Shown here: one piece after another, positions 1-12,299 of the stretch
Layout: the number at the start of each line of letters is the position of its first letter
Position numbering within the stretch: the stretch's first letter is position 1
From: Mesorhabditis belari
Lineage: Eukaryota > Nematoda > Chromadorea > Rhabditida > Rhabditidae
Assembly (NCBI GenBank): GCA_958450365.1
Contig: CAUEEP010000034.1
Span: forward strand, 124,001-188,000
Length of the DNA stretch: 64,000 bases
Direction of reading: 5' to 3'
The notes under the pieces: model-generated
What the model saw: only the letters and a program-made list of their open reading frames with translations
Databases searched by the model: none
Told to the model about the DNA's origin: nothing
Program-made: the position numbers and the translations under genes

Positions 1-1384
1 ACTCAAAAATACCACATGAGCTAACAGATTTTTGAGCCATTTTCCAGCCCTATAGCACTTGATTGAAAGCTTTTATGCAGAAAAGAAATTTTAAAAAGGG
101 CTGCTACGCAGGAGTACGCGATGATACTCTTTACCCGGCCTTCTATTCGAAGAAATACGGTACTTTAAAATCTTTGAGCTGAAAACTGTCTCACTTTATT
201 TAACATTTTGTCAAATTTTTGAGAAGATCGTTGAATTTTTATGAAACGACAAGAACAAGATTTGATATTTGTCTCATTTGAATGACAAAATGATCAGCTC
301 TGTTCAAAAGCCCCAAAAAGTAAAACATCAAAAACCTTTTGACCGGCTGAAGCCATACTTTGATCGTTGGAATACGACGCAAAGGCTTAGTTTTGTGACG
401 AAAAAACTATAGCTTTTAAAAATATGAACAATCCCTTGTGAATCAATTAATTTTTTAAGTAAATAAACTCGCAAAAGAAAAGTGTATCGATATTTTGCCG
501 GTGTTTCCAATTTGAGCGTAAACCCGGCAATTTGGTATCAGCTAGGTGCAATTATTCGAGAATCCAGTTCCCCTTCATTGAATGACTTTAGAATTTTTTG
601 TTAAAATGATAAAATTGCGAATGGGCGCAGAAAGTCGAAATTGTTGATTAGATAAAGTCTAAATTCCGAAGAATAATTTGTAGATTCAACTGTAGATCAA
701 AGTCTCAGAAAGCTTGTTTTTATTGATGCAAACATTTAATTATTTAAATAAATGGCACAATAATCATTTGGATTGGAGAACTAAAATTTCTCCCAAAAAT
801 TTTTGACGTACACAAGAATAATTTCACGGGCAATAGGTTAGATAAATGAAAGGCTGGAAAGAGAGAAATTTTTTGGAAATGGTCATTTGTTTAGCAGAAA
901 CAGGGTAAAAATGAAGGCCAATTGGGTAATTTATTCCAAATTTCATTTATAGAGGCCTATTCCAAATGAAAATTGTTTTTTTTTATTCTATATGCTTCCA
1001 GTTACAGATTAGTTTAAAATAAGAAAGCAAAAAGAATCCCTCGTCTAAATCTAAATAAACTTTTTATTAAGTCTAGCCTTTCTAGTGAAGGGTAATGTCC
1101 AAAAAAATCGTTGAGTTCTTGTTTTTTTGGGTTCACCCAAAGAAGAACTAAAAAGAAAGAGTCATTTCCGATGAGAAAGTTTAACGAAGAAATTTGGAGA
1201 TTGGAGAAGTTGGAGAGGAAATTAAAGAATACTTCTTTCATTCATCGAATCACATTTTGCAAAAGGCGAAATGCGGATGATTTTGGAAAGATTGGGGGAA
1301 TGTGAACGGATTTCAGAATAAAATAAAGTAGTGTTAGATTTACCGATAGATTTAATTATTTGAAGACCAATTCTTTTTCTTTAG
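1..1384. other. Left-edge region, no resolved gene
   Basis: AT-rich sequence left of the first recognisable pseudouridine-synthase exon. That exon begins with the last two bases of a codon, so at least one upstream coding exon must lie in here or beyond. I could not identify it with confidence. A Lys/Arg-rich open stretch at about 1111-1305 on the + strand is a possible candidate but shows no family motif. Confidence 0.4.
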
Positions 1385-4300
1385 GCATCCGTTATTTGGA
1401 TCCGTATTGGGCACCGTGGAGAACACGAACGAAAGGTCGATGGATCGGGAGGAAACTCGTCGAATGCTTTGCTCAGGAATTTCTCTCGGCCAACAAACAT
1501 TATGCGGTTAGTTTAAAATTTTAAACAGGTACAGTACCGGACAGAATAATATCAATCCCTCGCAAAAACCCCATCTTCAAGCCCTTTTTTCGATATGTAA
1601 ACGTGGGAGTTACCCTCGAACATCATATATATGTTACGTCCGAATCTGAGGAGACGTCCATCTCCGATCCGGACGTCCGAATCTGAGGAGATTCATTCTC
1701 CTCCGAAACGGACGTCCGAATCTGAGGAGAATAATCATTCTTCTCGGAATCGGACGTCCGATCTTGAGAACAAATAGTTTAAATGCAAATCTAATGTTTT
1801 GAAAAAAACAAATGAAAAAGGAAGTTAAAATGGAAATTCTCTCAATTTACTTTTTTACTAAAGTACCGTTAACCTTTATAACAAACATAACATAACAAAC
1901 AAAAAACAACAACGAAAATTAATAGTTGCATAGACCATTGACATTAAAAATAAAATTGAAACAAAAAAGAGACAATAATTACTTGTTAGTACAGCTTTTC
2001 GAATAGTGGCATCTCGAATTGCAGAGCAAGTCCTTCCTTCCGAGAAGAATGATTATTCCGAGATTCCGAGAAGAATGATTATTCTCCTCAGATTCGGACG
2101 TCCGGATCTGAGTCGGACGTCCGTTTCGGAGGAGAATGAATCTCCTCAGATTCGGACGTCCGGATCGGAGATGGACGTCTCCTCAGATTCGGACGTAACA
2201 TATATATATTCTGAAAGCTCGATTCAGCTATCTGCTATAGCTATCTGCGAAATGAGATGAAAACCTGTTAAAACCGGTTAAGGGCCACTTTTTCTAGAGC
2301 AAAATTTAACGAGGAATTCGAAAAACGAGGTTTCAGAACGATTGGAGCCCGCTATCATAGAGAAAAATCAATTTTGAAAGTTGAAATTTTCAGTGGTCAT
2401 CTTTGAAGGGTTGAAATGCTTCAAAAACTAATCTGAACTGAAATACAAAATATACCATTCGCTAGATCTTGAATCGAGCTTTCAGAATATATATATATAT
2501 GATGTTCGAGGGTAACTCCCACGTTTACATACCGAAAAAAGGGCTTGAAGATGGGGTTTTTGCGAGGGATTGATATTATTCTGTCCGGTATTGTATATTA
2601 CTTGTCTCTCTTACTTGATACAGTCAAATTATGAGAAACAAATTTAATCTAAAAAAATTACATGCATCTATAAATAAAGTTGATATGATCAGGGATATGA
2701 AAAGCTATGTACGAGGCAGTTTTTCTTGAGGTTCGCCGTAACAGCGGCGCCCATAAATTCGTTGATCAATTGAACAATTGGAGAACATTTTTCACTCTCT
2801 TTTGAGTATCGAATTGAAAGCTAACATGAAAGCGGTTGAGGAGTTGATTTTAGTTAAAGCTTTAAAGCTATTGAATTGATCGATAAAAAAATTGAGTGAA
2901 AGAAGTTTTCTAAAATTGTAGTGAATAAAATGAATAAACCCATAAAAACTGCCTAGATTCTTGGTCACTGCAACGAGAGAACTTTTTATGGAGAACATTT
3001 TCCAAGAAGATGATCTCAAGAAAAGACAGAAAGCTGCATATTGTGAGCGTTCACAAAGACCCCAAGGGGCACTTTCGGCACCTGCGGGCATCTCTTTGTA
3101 GATTTTTCCTATCAGAAGGCACGACCGGATTAATGTCACCTCATATTATCTGAAAGAGCCCCATCCCGAGTCGGCGACGAGTTGAAAGGCCACTCAAAAG
3201 GAGATCTCAAGAAAAGGAAAAAATGAAAAGAACCCTTTCATAGGGGCCATGATGCCTAAAAGGCCCGTGACAAACTCGATTTGCGGAAAAGAAAAGGGGA
3301 AAAGAAGTTGTGTGATTCTTTCGCATGTGAAGAGCAATAGATGATTTTTGGAACAACACATCGGATGAGGGAAAGTTCCTCCTTTTGAAACACAATTTGA
3401 AAGTCTCAGAAATGTGAAACGATCTCTGTAATTAATCCCCCAGGGATTAGGCTTTGAATTGGGGAGATGTAAATTTGAATTATGTTTGTAGCGAGTTCCT
3501 GGGCAGTATAGCAGCATGAAAAATTATAAAGATAGAAATTATGATTTGAAAGCACAATTTTATTACTAATGCCAGAACTTTACGGTTGATACAAGTCAAA
3601 AGCACAACAGATGAGTAACTGAAAATGAAACAGTTGTTTGCATAACTTTGGGCTTCAATCTCACACGAATCACATATTTTTGGTTTATGATTGAGTCGTG
3701 AGAGAGACAGACGCAATGTTAAGGAGGGTTGTGATCGATGTGAACAAGGGCAAAACGATGTGCTTTTGTCTCTTCTCGAGGCTTTGGAAGGTCCCCTCCC
3801 TCCCGCCAACCTATCCGGTTTCTTCTTTAATTTCCGTCTGTCAGCGATTTTCCAAAATTGGCCCTTTAGAAGCTTTGTTGTGCTTGAAAAAAGGCATAAA
3901 AATGGAGATGAGTCTCGAAATTCTTGATCTGCAAAAAACGAGAACTATGAACTCTAGAGTTTGAATTTAAAGCAGTCGCCTGGAGATTGTAAAGTTCGTG
4001 AAAAGTCCGGTAATTTGAAATATCCGGTAATTTGAAAACAAGAATTGAAAGTGAACGCAAGTCCATGACGCCTTTGAGGATCGTAAAAAGTTTGAGAGAC
4101 AAGAGATAAATGCTCATGCTATATGACTCCATTGGTTCTCATGTCCAAAAGGAATATTTTGGATATAGCTTTGAGAATAAGCAACTAGGAAACAACTTAT
4201 CAAATGAAACTTTGGATGACTATATTTTAACTTAAAAAGAGAAAAACTTCAGAATTCAGTTCAAAATCGCTTTCCAAATGAGTAATCTTAAAAGAATCTA

Positions 4301-6352
4301 AGAAGTTGGCCTGTTATCTAGATAATCAAAAGAACCAACTTTTGACGTGGTTCTTTTTGGATGCGAACAACGACTTGCCGAAAAATAATGACCCCGTTCA
4401 ACCGGGCAGTGGCTAACTCCCCGAAAAAGTCTCTTTACCCCCTTTTTTTGGTCTACTGGGAACAAAGCATGTGGAACATAATGAGTTGTTCCCGGGAAGT
4501 AGTCGATTTCGCAAAAGGGGAAATCTTTCGATTCATCTCAATCAATGACGACGAAATTGAAATGTAGTCTAGCTGAGTTTATCTTCAAATCATTTTGAAG
4601 AAGAGGGAGCACTTATTGAAAAACGATTTCACCAATTCCCACTTGACGGGGAAAAGAACGAGTTCCTTTTAGCTGACAACTTGAAAGAAATGTTTAAATA
4701 AGTAAAACTGGGGGTTTTCATAAGAAATTAATTTTTAAATTTCAGGTAGTTGCGGCGAAACTTGGACGAATGTACGTGAATGGAAAACAAATCACTGACA
4801 CGGATTATGTGCTAAAAAATGGAGATTCAATCGAACATTGGGGACACCGACACGAACACCCAGTGAGTAAGTTTATTCGTTTTATTCGTAAATTTGCGAT
4901 TTGCAACATCGACAAATTACTCTAGAATTACTCTAAAATATCTTTTAAACAAAATCACATATTATGGCTTCTCTTTTCAGATCCTCGATTGTCAAATCAA
5001 ATTTGTTGCTGATACGGAGGACCTTTTGGTGGTGGACAAGCCGGCCTCACTCCCCGTTCATTCATGTGGTCAATATTCACTGCACACGGTTCTCGGAATG
5101 CTCCGCACCCAACACAATATTACAGGATTACGGGGTTTCCGCTTAAATAATGATTTTAATTTTGAAACTTTCAGTACTTCATCGTCTTGATCGCACTACA
5201 TCGGGCATTTTGATGTTTGCAAAGAATTACAGAACGGATTTGGAGGTTTTTAATTTTTTTACTCGATTTAAAGCAATACTTTTAAATTTAGTTTAAAGAA
5301 ACGCTAAAGAAAGGTCATTGGGTGAAGGAATACGTATGCAAAGTAGATGGTGTGTTCCCAGAGTGAGTTTTAAAAAAAAAACATGTTGCTAGCATTTAAA
5401 CGGCTGTTTCTACTAGTTACTATATTAAAAAGTTTATTTTTAGAGAAGAAATCCCCCTGCAACCAGCCAATTGGAACGTTGGTGGTCGGGATGGGGATTC
5501 AATGTGTTCGACCCGACGGGAAAGAAGCAAGAACACGATTTAAACGGCTATGGACAGATGGAAAGACCTCAGTTTTGAAGTAGGGCTTTTAAAACCTAGT
5601 TGATTCTCCGGTAAAGCTATCAAAACTCGCATTTTAGAGCCGTGATTGATACGGGACGAACCCATCAAATTCGCGTGCATGCTCAATTTTTAGGTGAGTT
5701 TCGAACGGGGTCTAAGTTATATATACGCACTTTCAGGCCATCCCATTGTGGGTGATCAGATCTACAACTCGGACGCGTGGGGCCCGACGAGAGGCAAAGA
5801 TGCTGACTATCAAAAGAACTACGAAGAGGTTTGTAAAGAAAACTTTAGGAAGGCAAGATTTCTTTTGAAGCTTGGTGTGATCATTCGCGACAGGCACAAA
5901 ATGGAGAATTGGCTCGAAGAAGTGCTTCCCGGATACGAAGAAATGATGGAAAGAATGGCGACTGGAGAGGTTGTCTACACAAGAAATTTTGATTTTGATA
6001 GACAGACAATTCCAACTAAAAAAGTCAATACTTTTTATGTAGGTTACACCGGAGCCACCGTTTATCCCGCGTGAGCAACGACCCGAAAAAGATTCCGTGT
6101 GCTTGAGTTGCAATGTCATCAAGAAACCGCCTTCAAGAGCACATTTTTCGTTAAATTTACATTGTTTAAAGTAAGTTTTGCGTAAGTTGAAGGAATGTAG
6201 ATAGTATTGAAACTAGAAGGATCTAATGAATGCATTTTGCAAGTACCTAATTTGCATTGTCTAGATATGAGACGGAGAAATGGAGCTACGAGACGGAACT
6301 TCCCGATTGGGCAATTGAACCGCACAAAATATCAAATGAAGCGGATTCTTAA
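1385..6352 (+). CDS. RPUSD2: RluA-family pseudouridine synthase (RPUSD2-like), 5' exon missing
   Basis: Converts uridine to pseudouridine in RNA; RPUSD2 relatives act on mRNA and tRNA. Exons as I read them: 1385-1506, 4746-4862, 4981-5132, 5175-5245, 5292-5362, 5444-5579, 5638-5693, 5737-5969, 6043-6170, 6265-6352. An S4-like RNA-binding part (LGRMYVNGKQITDTDYVLKN) precedes the catalytic domain, which shows DLLVVDKPASLPVH, the active-site motif HRLDRTTSG with its catalytic Asp, and GRTHQIRVH. The C-terminal part carries a CLSC cysteine pair. The intron after 1506 is about 3.2 kb and hosts a foldback element. In exon 5444-5579 the run of five C at 5453-5457 puts the frame out by one; four C would restore ...EEIPCNQP. 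The true start lies upstream and was not found. Confidence 0.9.
1530..2595. mobile_element. Foldback / MITE-like element with nested inverted repeats
   Basis: The outer arms (about 1530-1635 and 2490-2595) are near-perfect reverse complements, beginning TACAGTACCGGACAGAAT on the left and ending in its complement on the right. Inside, a second inverted set (about 1626-1765 and 2035-2192) repeats the motif GGACGTCCGAATCTGAGGAG several times in opposite orientations. No transposase is visible in the roughly 270 bases between. It lies wholly within an intron of the pseudouridine synthase gene. The class is unproven; TA at the ends would suit a Tc1/mariner-mobilised element. Confidence 0.85.
2596..4745. 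other. Remainder of long intron, nothing recognised
   Basis: Between the foldback element and the next exon there is ordinary AT-rich intronic sequence with no coding exon, RNA gene or strong repeat that I can defend. Several short open stretches on both strands lack family motifs. Confidence 0.5.
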
Positions 6353-6619
6353 GTTATAAATTGTTTTCTTTTTGTCATTTGATTTAATTTTACTCAACTT
6401 CTATTTCCAACACAAAGTGATTGAGCTAAATACACAAAATACATAAAAAAATACATCAGCTACAGCTTTGAAATCTGGGATGAGATGGGCATAATTAATC
6501 ACAATATAATAAGTATGAAGAGGAGGGTCGATAAATCAAGGAATGATTATTATTAGGGTAAAAATAAAACGGCAATTATTAGGGCGTCATAGAAAAACGA
6601 ATAATAAAATACCTAGGAC

Positions 6620-8011
6620 TTAGAAACCAGCTTCCTTGAAGATCTTCTCGATGTCGGTGTAGACCTATAATTAGGTATGGATTTAAATTTTTGGAGAACG
6701 CCGTTTTCAGGTTTGGTGCTTTAAGTGTGAAAGTATTTCGAATCTAGCTTTGGTGTAATTTTTAATTATAAGTTTAACCAATCACTCACCTCATCAGTAT
6801 CGCGGCATGTAGCAACCTCACGCACAAGTCCAAGCTTCTCGTAGTATTCGATAATTGGATATGTTTGCGTGTTGTAAGTGTGAATACGTTTCCTTAATGA
6901 TTCCTCGTTGTCATCGGCTCTGAAAAAACAAACATTACTAACTTATGGGATTTAAAATTTAGATGTAACAGATAGAAAATTTTTACCAACCTTCCTTGTT
7001 TCCGATTGAGGCATCGACTCACACAAACATCTACTTTGCACGAGAGGTAAAAGCGTGAACTTGACGTCCACCTAAAAACATGTACATTCATTGTTGTAAC
7101 CAAACACTAATTAGGCAATTGCCTTAACATTAACTTTATTAACTTTATCAACTCTATTTATCAAATTGTCGTAAATTTCAAGTTTTACTTTCTCATTCAT
7201 TTCGTTGGTCTGCTGAAAATGATCAACGATAATTTTTTTTTTGCCAGGACATGCAGTCAAAGCTTTTTGACCGCAAAAAATGGCACGGGGAAACGGTGTG
7301 AAACGCCAGATTACCCCGCACGATAAGGGTCGAAAGGGCTAGCAAAAAGTGCAGATTAACCAAAGTTTTCGACTATTTTAATCGCTCTTTTCGAAAAAAG
7401 AACCAAGGAATAAAAAAAGTTGAATCAGGTTAAGATTTAGAGACCCCAATAAATAAAAACCCTACCTTGTCTGCCATGTTCTTTTGCCAGCCGTCCAAAT
7501 TGTCTTGATTTCGCGGGAAGCCATCAATCAAAAAAGCCAGCGCAATCACCTGATGCCTTCATCGCCTAAAAATAAAATTTTAGGAAAATTTGAGATAAAT
7601 GTTGGACTCGTACTTCAACGGTTTACAATCAGGAAAATTTCAAAGACTGTAATACTTACATTCTCCAATAAAGCACACGTGATGGCGACGGGGACGATCG
7701 TTCCATTGCGAATGTGCTCGGCGATGAGTTGTCCATATCTAAAGAATTTGATTAGTCAAATTGCGTTTTAACTTTGAAGAATCATGTGACTTACTGCGAC
7801 TTGGATTCTTGTTCCTCTCGCAGTAAATCACCGGCGGAAAGATGAACGAGACCAAAGTTCTAAAATTAATATTACAATGAAACGTTCAAAAGCTGCATAA
7901 ACTGTGATAGCCCCAGCCGAAGAATAATACCTTTTGAATCAAAGCGCATTGGGTTCCTTTTCCCGATCCGGGTGGTCCGAGGACAAAGACGACTTTGTAG
8001 AGGTTGGACAT
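6620..8011 (-). CDS. CMPK1: UMP-CMP kinase (two single-base frame breaks)
   Basis: Phosphorylates UMP and CMP (and dCMP) with ATP in pyrimidine nucleotide synthesis; cytosolic. Exons: 7931-8011, 7795-7859, 7660-7738, 7466-7565, 6991-7071, 6790-6919, 6620-6664. It shows the P-loop [14 protein letters not shown]-binding [37 protein letters not shown] and the C-terminal [14 protein letters not shown]. Corrected length would be about 192 residues, normal for the family. Two exons each carry one extra base in an A run (+ strand): 7530-7535 has six where five are needed, and 7049-7052 has four where three are needed. Splice phases fit only after both corrections. The start is the ATG at 8011, with a polypyrimidine-TAG acceptor-like site just upstream. 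Confidence 0.88.
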
Positions 8012-9252
8012 CCCTCTCGCGACTGATCGACCCCCTATAAAAAAAATGGATAATGTTATAATAAACTTGTGTTACAAAATTTAAGGTTCAGTTTTAATCA
8101 AAAGATTGGGGTAAAACTCATGGAAGAGGAGCTCTGCAAAAGTTTGGATGCTAGTGAAAGTGGAGCTCTTATTCATCGGAAATTATCTAAGATCTCCGAC
8201 AAATGTGAGCATTCATTTTCAAATTTGTTTCACAAATATAACTTGAAACAAAAAGTCAGAGCGTTCATTGGCATTCAAAAATCTTTTTGGGGCATTACTA
8301 AGTGTGAAAATTGGGAGGGGAAAGGTGAGAGTTCAAAATGGAGCCATTTGAACACGTGCAAGGCACATGGCTCGCAAAGGAAGGGCTTTCGAATTTGAAA
8401 AAAGCATACATAATGTATCTCATTTCTAAAGATCCAAAGAAAACACTAGCTTTGTAAGCATTTCGATCAAAAGATGTGTATATGTTAAAATGGGATTCCT
8501 TTTCAATCGTAACACATGTGTGTCTGCTAGGGTCAAAGGATGCGCCGAGAAATAGGGAGAAAAAGATTAAAGATAAGGGAGAAACGAGTCGTACAGCCCA
8601 CTGCTCACACCCCTTTGCCCAATATCGTCGAAAATTTGTGAGGAAATTAATTTTGAAAGCAAATTAGAGAATGTTGTCGAATTTTGAGCGAGTTCTGCAA
8701 AAAGCCGTCTGAAATCCGGTTTCATTGAAAGAATTGAATGCTGAACTAATTTTCATAGCCGTTCAGGGAATGAGATAGACTTTCTCATAGACATTTATAA
8801 GACAAAGAAACTCACTCGCCCAAATGCTACTGCCAAAGAGTCGTCGGGTTGCTATTTGTGCTGAAATTAAGCTATAAAATCTTGTTTGACGATTATAGTG
8901 TTTGATAGACATAAAAATTGATGTTTAAACGCCAAAACTTCAAAAATGAGAGTAACTTCATAATCAGTATTTATTATACATATATAAATTATTAAACCGG
9001 AAGAATCAAATCAATTTTTCATATCCGGTGAAAAAAAGATGGCAAAGTAGAGAATATCCCGATGTTGAATCTCACAATTTGTAGTCAAACTCTAAAAAAG
9101 AACTCGTAAATATAGCATTTCTTTGTTAATCTGAAATAACTAGTACTAGGTAAAATATTGAGCAAGTCAATTAAAAAACTAATTAGCTTATAAAATTAGC
9201 CCCTATTTCTTTAGCTTCTGTGCTTTACATGAAAAAGTGCAAACCAACTTTA
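8012..9252. other. Intergenic stretch
   Basis: About 1.2 kb between the kinase start and the lsm-1 stop. It holds the kinase promoter and the lsm-1 3' end. I see no exon with a recognisable domain, no RNA gene and no clear repeat. Confidence 0.5.
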
Positions 9253-9927
9253 TCAATACGCATCATCCATGTCTGCTTCCTTCAATTTTCCCTTTGCAGA
9301 GATTGCCGTCTTTCGTTGTTCAATCTAAAGAAATTAAAATAGAATAAAAGAAGCGTAAGATTACTTTTCGTTGGCGCTCGTTCCTCTCCTCTTCCATACG
9401 ATTCATTTCCTCGACTGAAATCTAAAATTCAAAAGATTTTAACAATAACGAAACAAAATGACAACCAGTTTTGCAAAGCTTAATGATAGAGGTAGCAAAA
9501 GATCACCTTTTTGGAATTTGATATGCTTTTTCGCTAGCATTATCCTTAACGTTTCTTCACATAAAACGTTTTATTAACGCTTAGAACTAATAGCTTAACC
9601 AAAAAAAGATGCGTTTCCAATTCACCTTTTCAAGTTAACCCTTAAAACACCTGCCTTCGTTAAGCCAGTGTCGACCGTCTCATCAATTTCCCCCGCTAGC
9701 ACGACGTTCTCTCCTCGAATCAACAGAAATCCTTGGCGAATATCGCTGTAGTACTTGTCGAAAAACGTCCTTTCCACCACTTCATCCAATATCAGATTCG
9801 CGAATTGGTCGATCGAGCGCAAACATCCGACAAGTTTTCGGCCATCACGTAGAACGACGATGAGTCGCTTGTCGAGTTGATCGAGAAGACTGATTGCACC
9901 CGGTAGATAAGGATGTGGCAACTCCAT
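9253..9927 (-). CDS. lsm-1: U6 snRNA-associated Sm-like protein LSm1
   Basis: Subunit of the cytoplasmic LSm1-7 ring that binds deadenylated mRNA ends and promotes decapping and 5'-3' decay. Exons: 9651-9927, 9365-9414, 9253-9324, giving 132 residues, the usual length. The Sm fold is clear: LVVVLRDGRKL-type strand (here RLIVVLRDGRKLVGCLRSI), DQFANLILD, and the Sm2 motif FLLIRGENVVLAGEID. The C-terminal helix is charged (VEEMNRMEEERNERQRK). I chose the donor at 9649-9650 rather than the later one because only that phase joins to the VEEM exon. Divergent from rps-9, sharing a short promoter. Confidence 0.92.
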
Positions 9928-10215
9928 CTTGAATCTTGAAAAAAATATAGTTTTAGATTGAGTTGAGAGCTCCAAGAGAAGAAAGAATAGAGCGCGTAAA
10001 AAGAAAAGCGATGGCCGACGCGGCAATACAAATTACGCATTAAGGTCTCGAGGCAAGCGACGCGACATTATTTGTCCCGCCTACCGTAATCCATTCGGGC
10101 CATTTTCTTTTCTTTTTTCAAAGTTGAAATTGCTCCACTAACAATTTCTTTCGTACTTTTTTGTTTCTTTGGCTCATTTTGCAAGCAAAACTTAATATTT
10201 TTGATTTCAGGCAAC
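9928..10215. promoter_or_regulatory. Shared divergent promoter, lsm-1 / rps-9
   Basis: 288 bases separate the two start codons. On the + side the rps-9 ATG follows TTGATTTCAG by five bases, which is a typical trans-splice acceptor. On the - side a T-rich run ending in AAG precedes the lsm-1 ATG. Both genes are general expression-machinery genes, so a shared constitutive promoter is a reasonable inference. Confidence 0.6.
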
Positions 10216-11376
10216 ATGCCGCGGGTAAAATGTGTCCATTCGAAAGTCACGAAGACCCCACGCCGTCCATTCGAGAAGGAACGTCTCGATCAGGTACTTT
10301 TTTTTGTTTGTTTTATATATTTTGGAGTAAAAGTTGGTTAAACGGCAATAATACACATAATCTTTGTGATAATCGTCCCTCTCTTTGGAAAATATCCTAC
10401 TTGCCAAAACGATGTCAATTGTTAACGGGTTGCAGGAGTAGTTCTGTGTTTGTAAAAGATTCTAACCATGATGTGATCGTGAACCGATTTCCAATCTAGG
10501 AAAATTTCTGGTGGTTTTGCGCAGTTTTGAACCATCTAAATTTTGCGACTAAAGGGTTGTGGTCTTGCTATTGGTTTAAGCAAGATGTGAAATTCAACGG
10601 GTTATTTTAGTTATCAGGATCGTTTTAAAAATCACTAGCATAGTCGTTCCCCTCCGCTTTGGAAAAGATCCTACTTGCAAAAACGAAACATCGAGATAGT
10701 CAACCTTTCAACAAACTTTTTAAAAAGTTGTTGTTTTCTAAAAAATTTTAATTCTTTTCTTTTTAGGAACTCAAGCTCATCGGCGAGTTCGGTTTGGCCA
10801 ACAAGCGTGAGGTGTGGCGTGTGAAATACACCTTGGCCAAGGTGCGCAAAGCTGCTCGAGACCTGTTGACATTGGAAGAGAAAGACCCTAAGCGTCTTTT
10901 CGAGGGAAATGCTCTTCTCCGTCGTCTCGTCCGCATCGGTGTGCTCCCAGAAGACAAGATGAAGCTCGATTACGTCCTCGGTCTCCGTGTTGAGGATTTC
11001 CTTGAGCGACGTCTCCAAACTCAAGTGTTCAAGCTCGGACTCGCCAAATCGATTCACCATGCGCGTGTTTTGATCCGCCAAAGACACATTCGGTTAGCTT
11101 TTCACTTTATCTAGTAATGGTATTTGAAGTATTAATATATTATTTTTGAGCATTAAAAGACCATGTAAAAATAAATTAAGAACGATGGGGAATTGATCAA
11201 TTTGTTTTAGTGTTCGCCGTCAAGTCGTCAACGTTCCTTCATTTATGGTTCGACTGGATTCCCAGAAGCACATCGAATTCGCACTTACATCTCCATTCGG
11301 AGGTGGCCGCCCAGGAAGAGTGAAGAGACGTTCGATGAAGAAGGGTGATGCTGGAGCCGGAGACGATGAAGAGTAA
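10216..11376 (+). CDS. rps-9: 40S ribosomal protein S9 (uS4)
   Basis: Small-subunit protein that binds 18S rRNA and helps set decoding accuracy. Exons 10216-10293, 10767-11092 and 11211-11376 give 189 residues, as in Caenorhabditis. Sequence landmarks: [20 protein letters not shown] at the start; [20 protein letters not shown]; the S4 RNA-binding region [20 protein letters not shown] with [20 protein letters not shown]; and the C-terminal [13 protein letters not shown]. No frame problem. The start is fixed by family length and by the acceptor-like TTTCAG five bases upstream. Confidence 0.97.
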
Positions 11377-12299
11377 ATAATTTCTTTTTTGTTGATAAAT
11401 TTTTGTTATTTGGGACGCATAAATTACCTTAAATACACTTGGAAAGACATTACATGAACTAAAAAATTGGCACAAAAGCTTCTTAGCTTTAAAGGTACGA
11501 CAAAGGGAAATCACCATGATTTACTAAGATTTGATGATTTCATATCTAGAACTTACTGATTTCTTTCTTGGACTGTGCGAACCTCTGTACACTTGACACA
11601 AGGCATAATCTTTTATTTTTCTTGAACGAAACCGGAACTCTAGTATTTTCAAAAAGAATATTTCGTGAGTTTGACGCAATTTGTGGCGTCTATGTGGTAC
11701 CCGTAAGTAGAGATTCTCCCTTGCCTTCCTACGTCATCCTTGGCTCAGAACTATTTGTGAAATACATAATCACCGCTTAGGGTGTAGGCTTTGTGAAGGT
11801 GTCTTGTCGTGGACACGGTTTTCGTTGAGAGTTTTGCGGGGGCTTATGCAGGGATGGTTGTTCGCCGTTTCGTGTAAACCCAAGATTGATAAGGAAACTT
11901 GCCAACAATCCGTGAATAACATTTGCTTTAACGGGGCTCGTTTTTTTTAGGGACGATGTGGGCGGAGTCAACAGCGGATGGTATCCCTCACCCCTCCTTC
12001 AAATAGCAATACCATGAGGAGGTATTTCAGAGCAAAGGACGGGGTTTCATGAGAATTGAAAAGTCCTCTCCTTTGAACATTTCCTGATTTCGTTTTCTTG
12101 AATAGGCCAAGTGATGAAAAGAATATACGAAACAGCTTGTTTAACTTTTTAAAGCAGTAACTTCTTCCACATTAATCTTACTGTTATTTTTGAATTGATT
12201 TGCAGTTTATTAGCTTGACATTTCGAAGTCCTTCATCTTATTGATTCTTAAAATTTACAATTTTTCATTACAATTTACACTTTCAGCTAATCAACAGCC
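11377..12299. other. Intergenic stretch
   Basis: rps-9 3' flank and upstream region of the next gene. No supported exon. An acceptor-like CACTTTCAG lies 14 bases before the next ATG and may be its trans-splice site. Confidence 0.45.

Noticed and set aside
6024..6042. A 19-base intron in the pseudouridine synthase gene
   Set aside because: A normal 73-base intron (5970-6042) with a GTTGTC donor gives the same phase and a better protein join (ATGE to VTPEPPFIP), so an ultrashort intron is not needed.
11568..11780. Small + strand gene after rps-9
   Set aside because: No homologous motif, no splice structure and no conserved composition.
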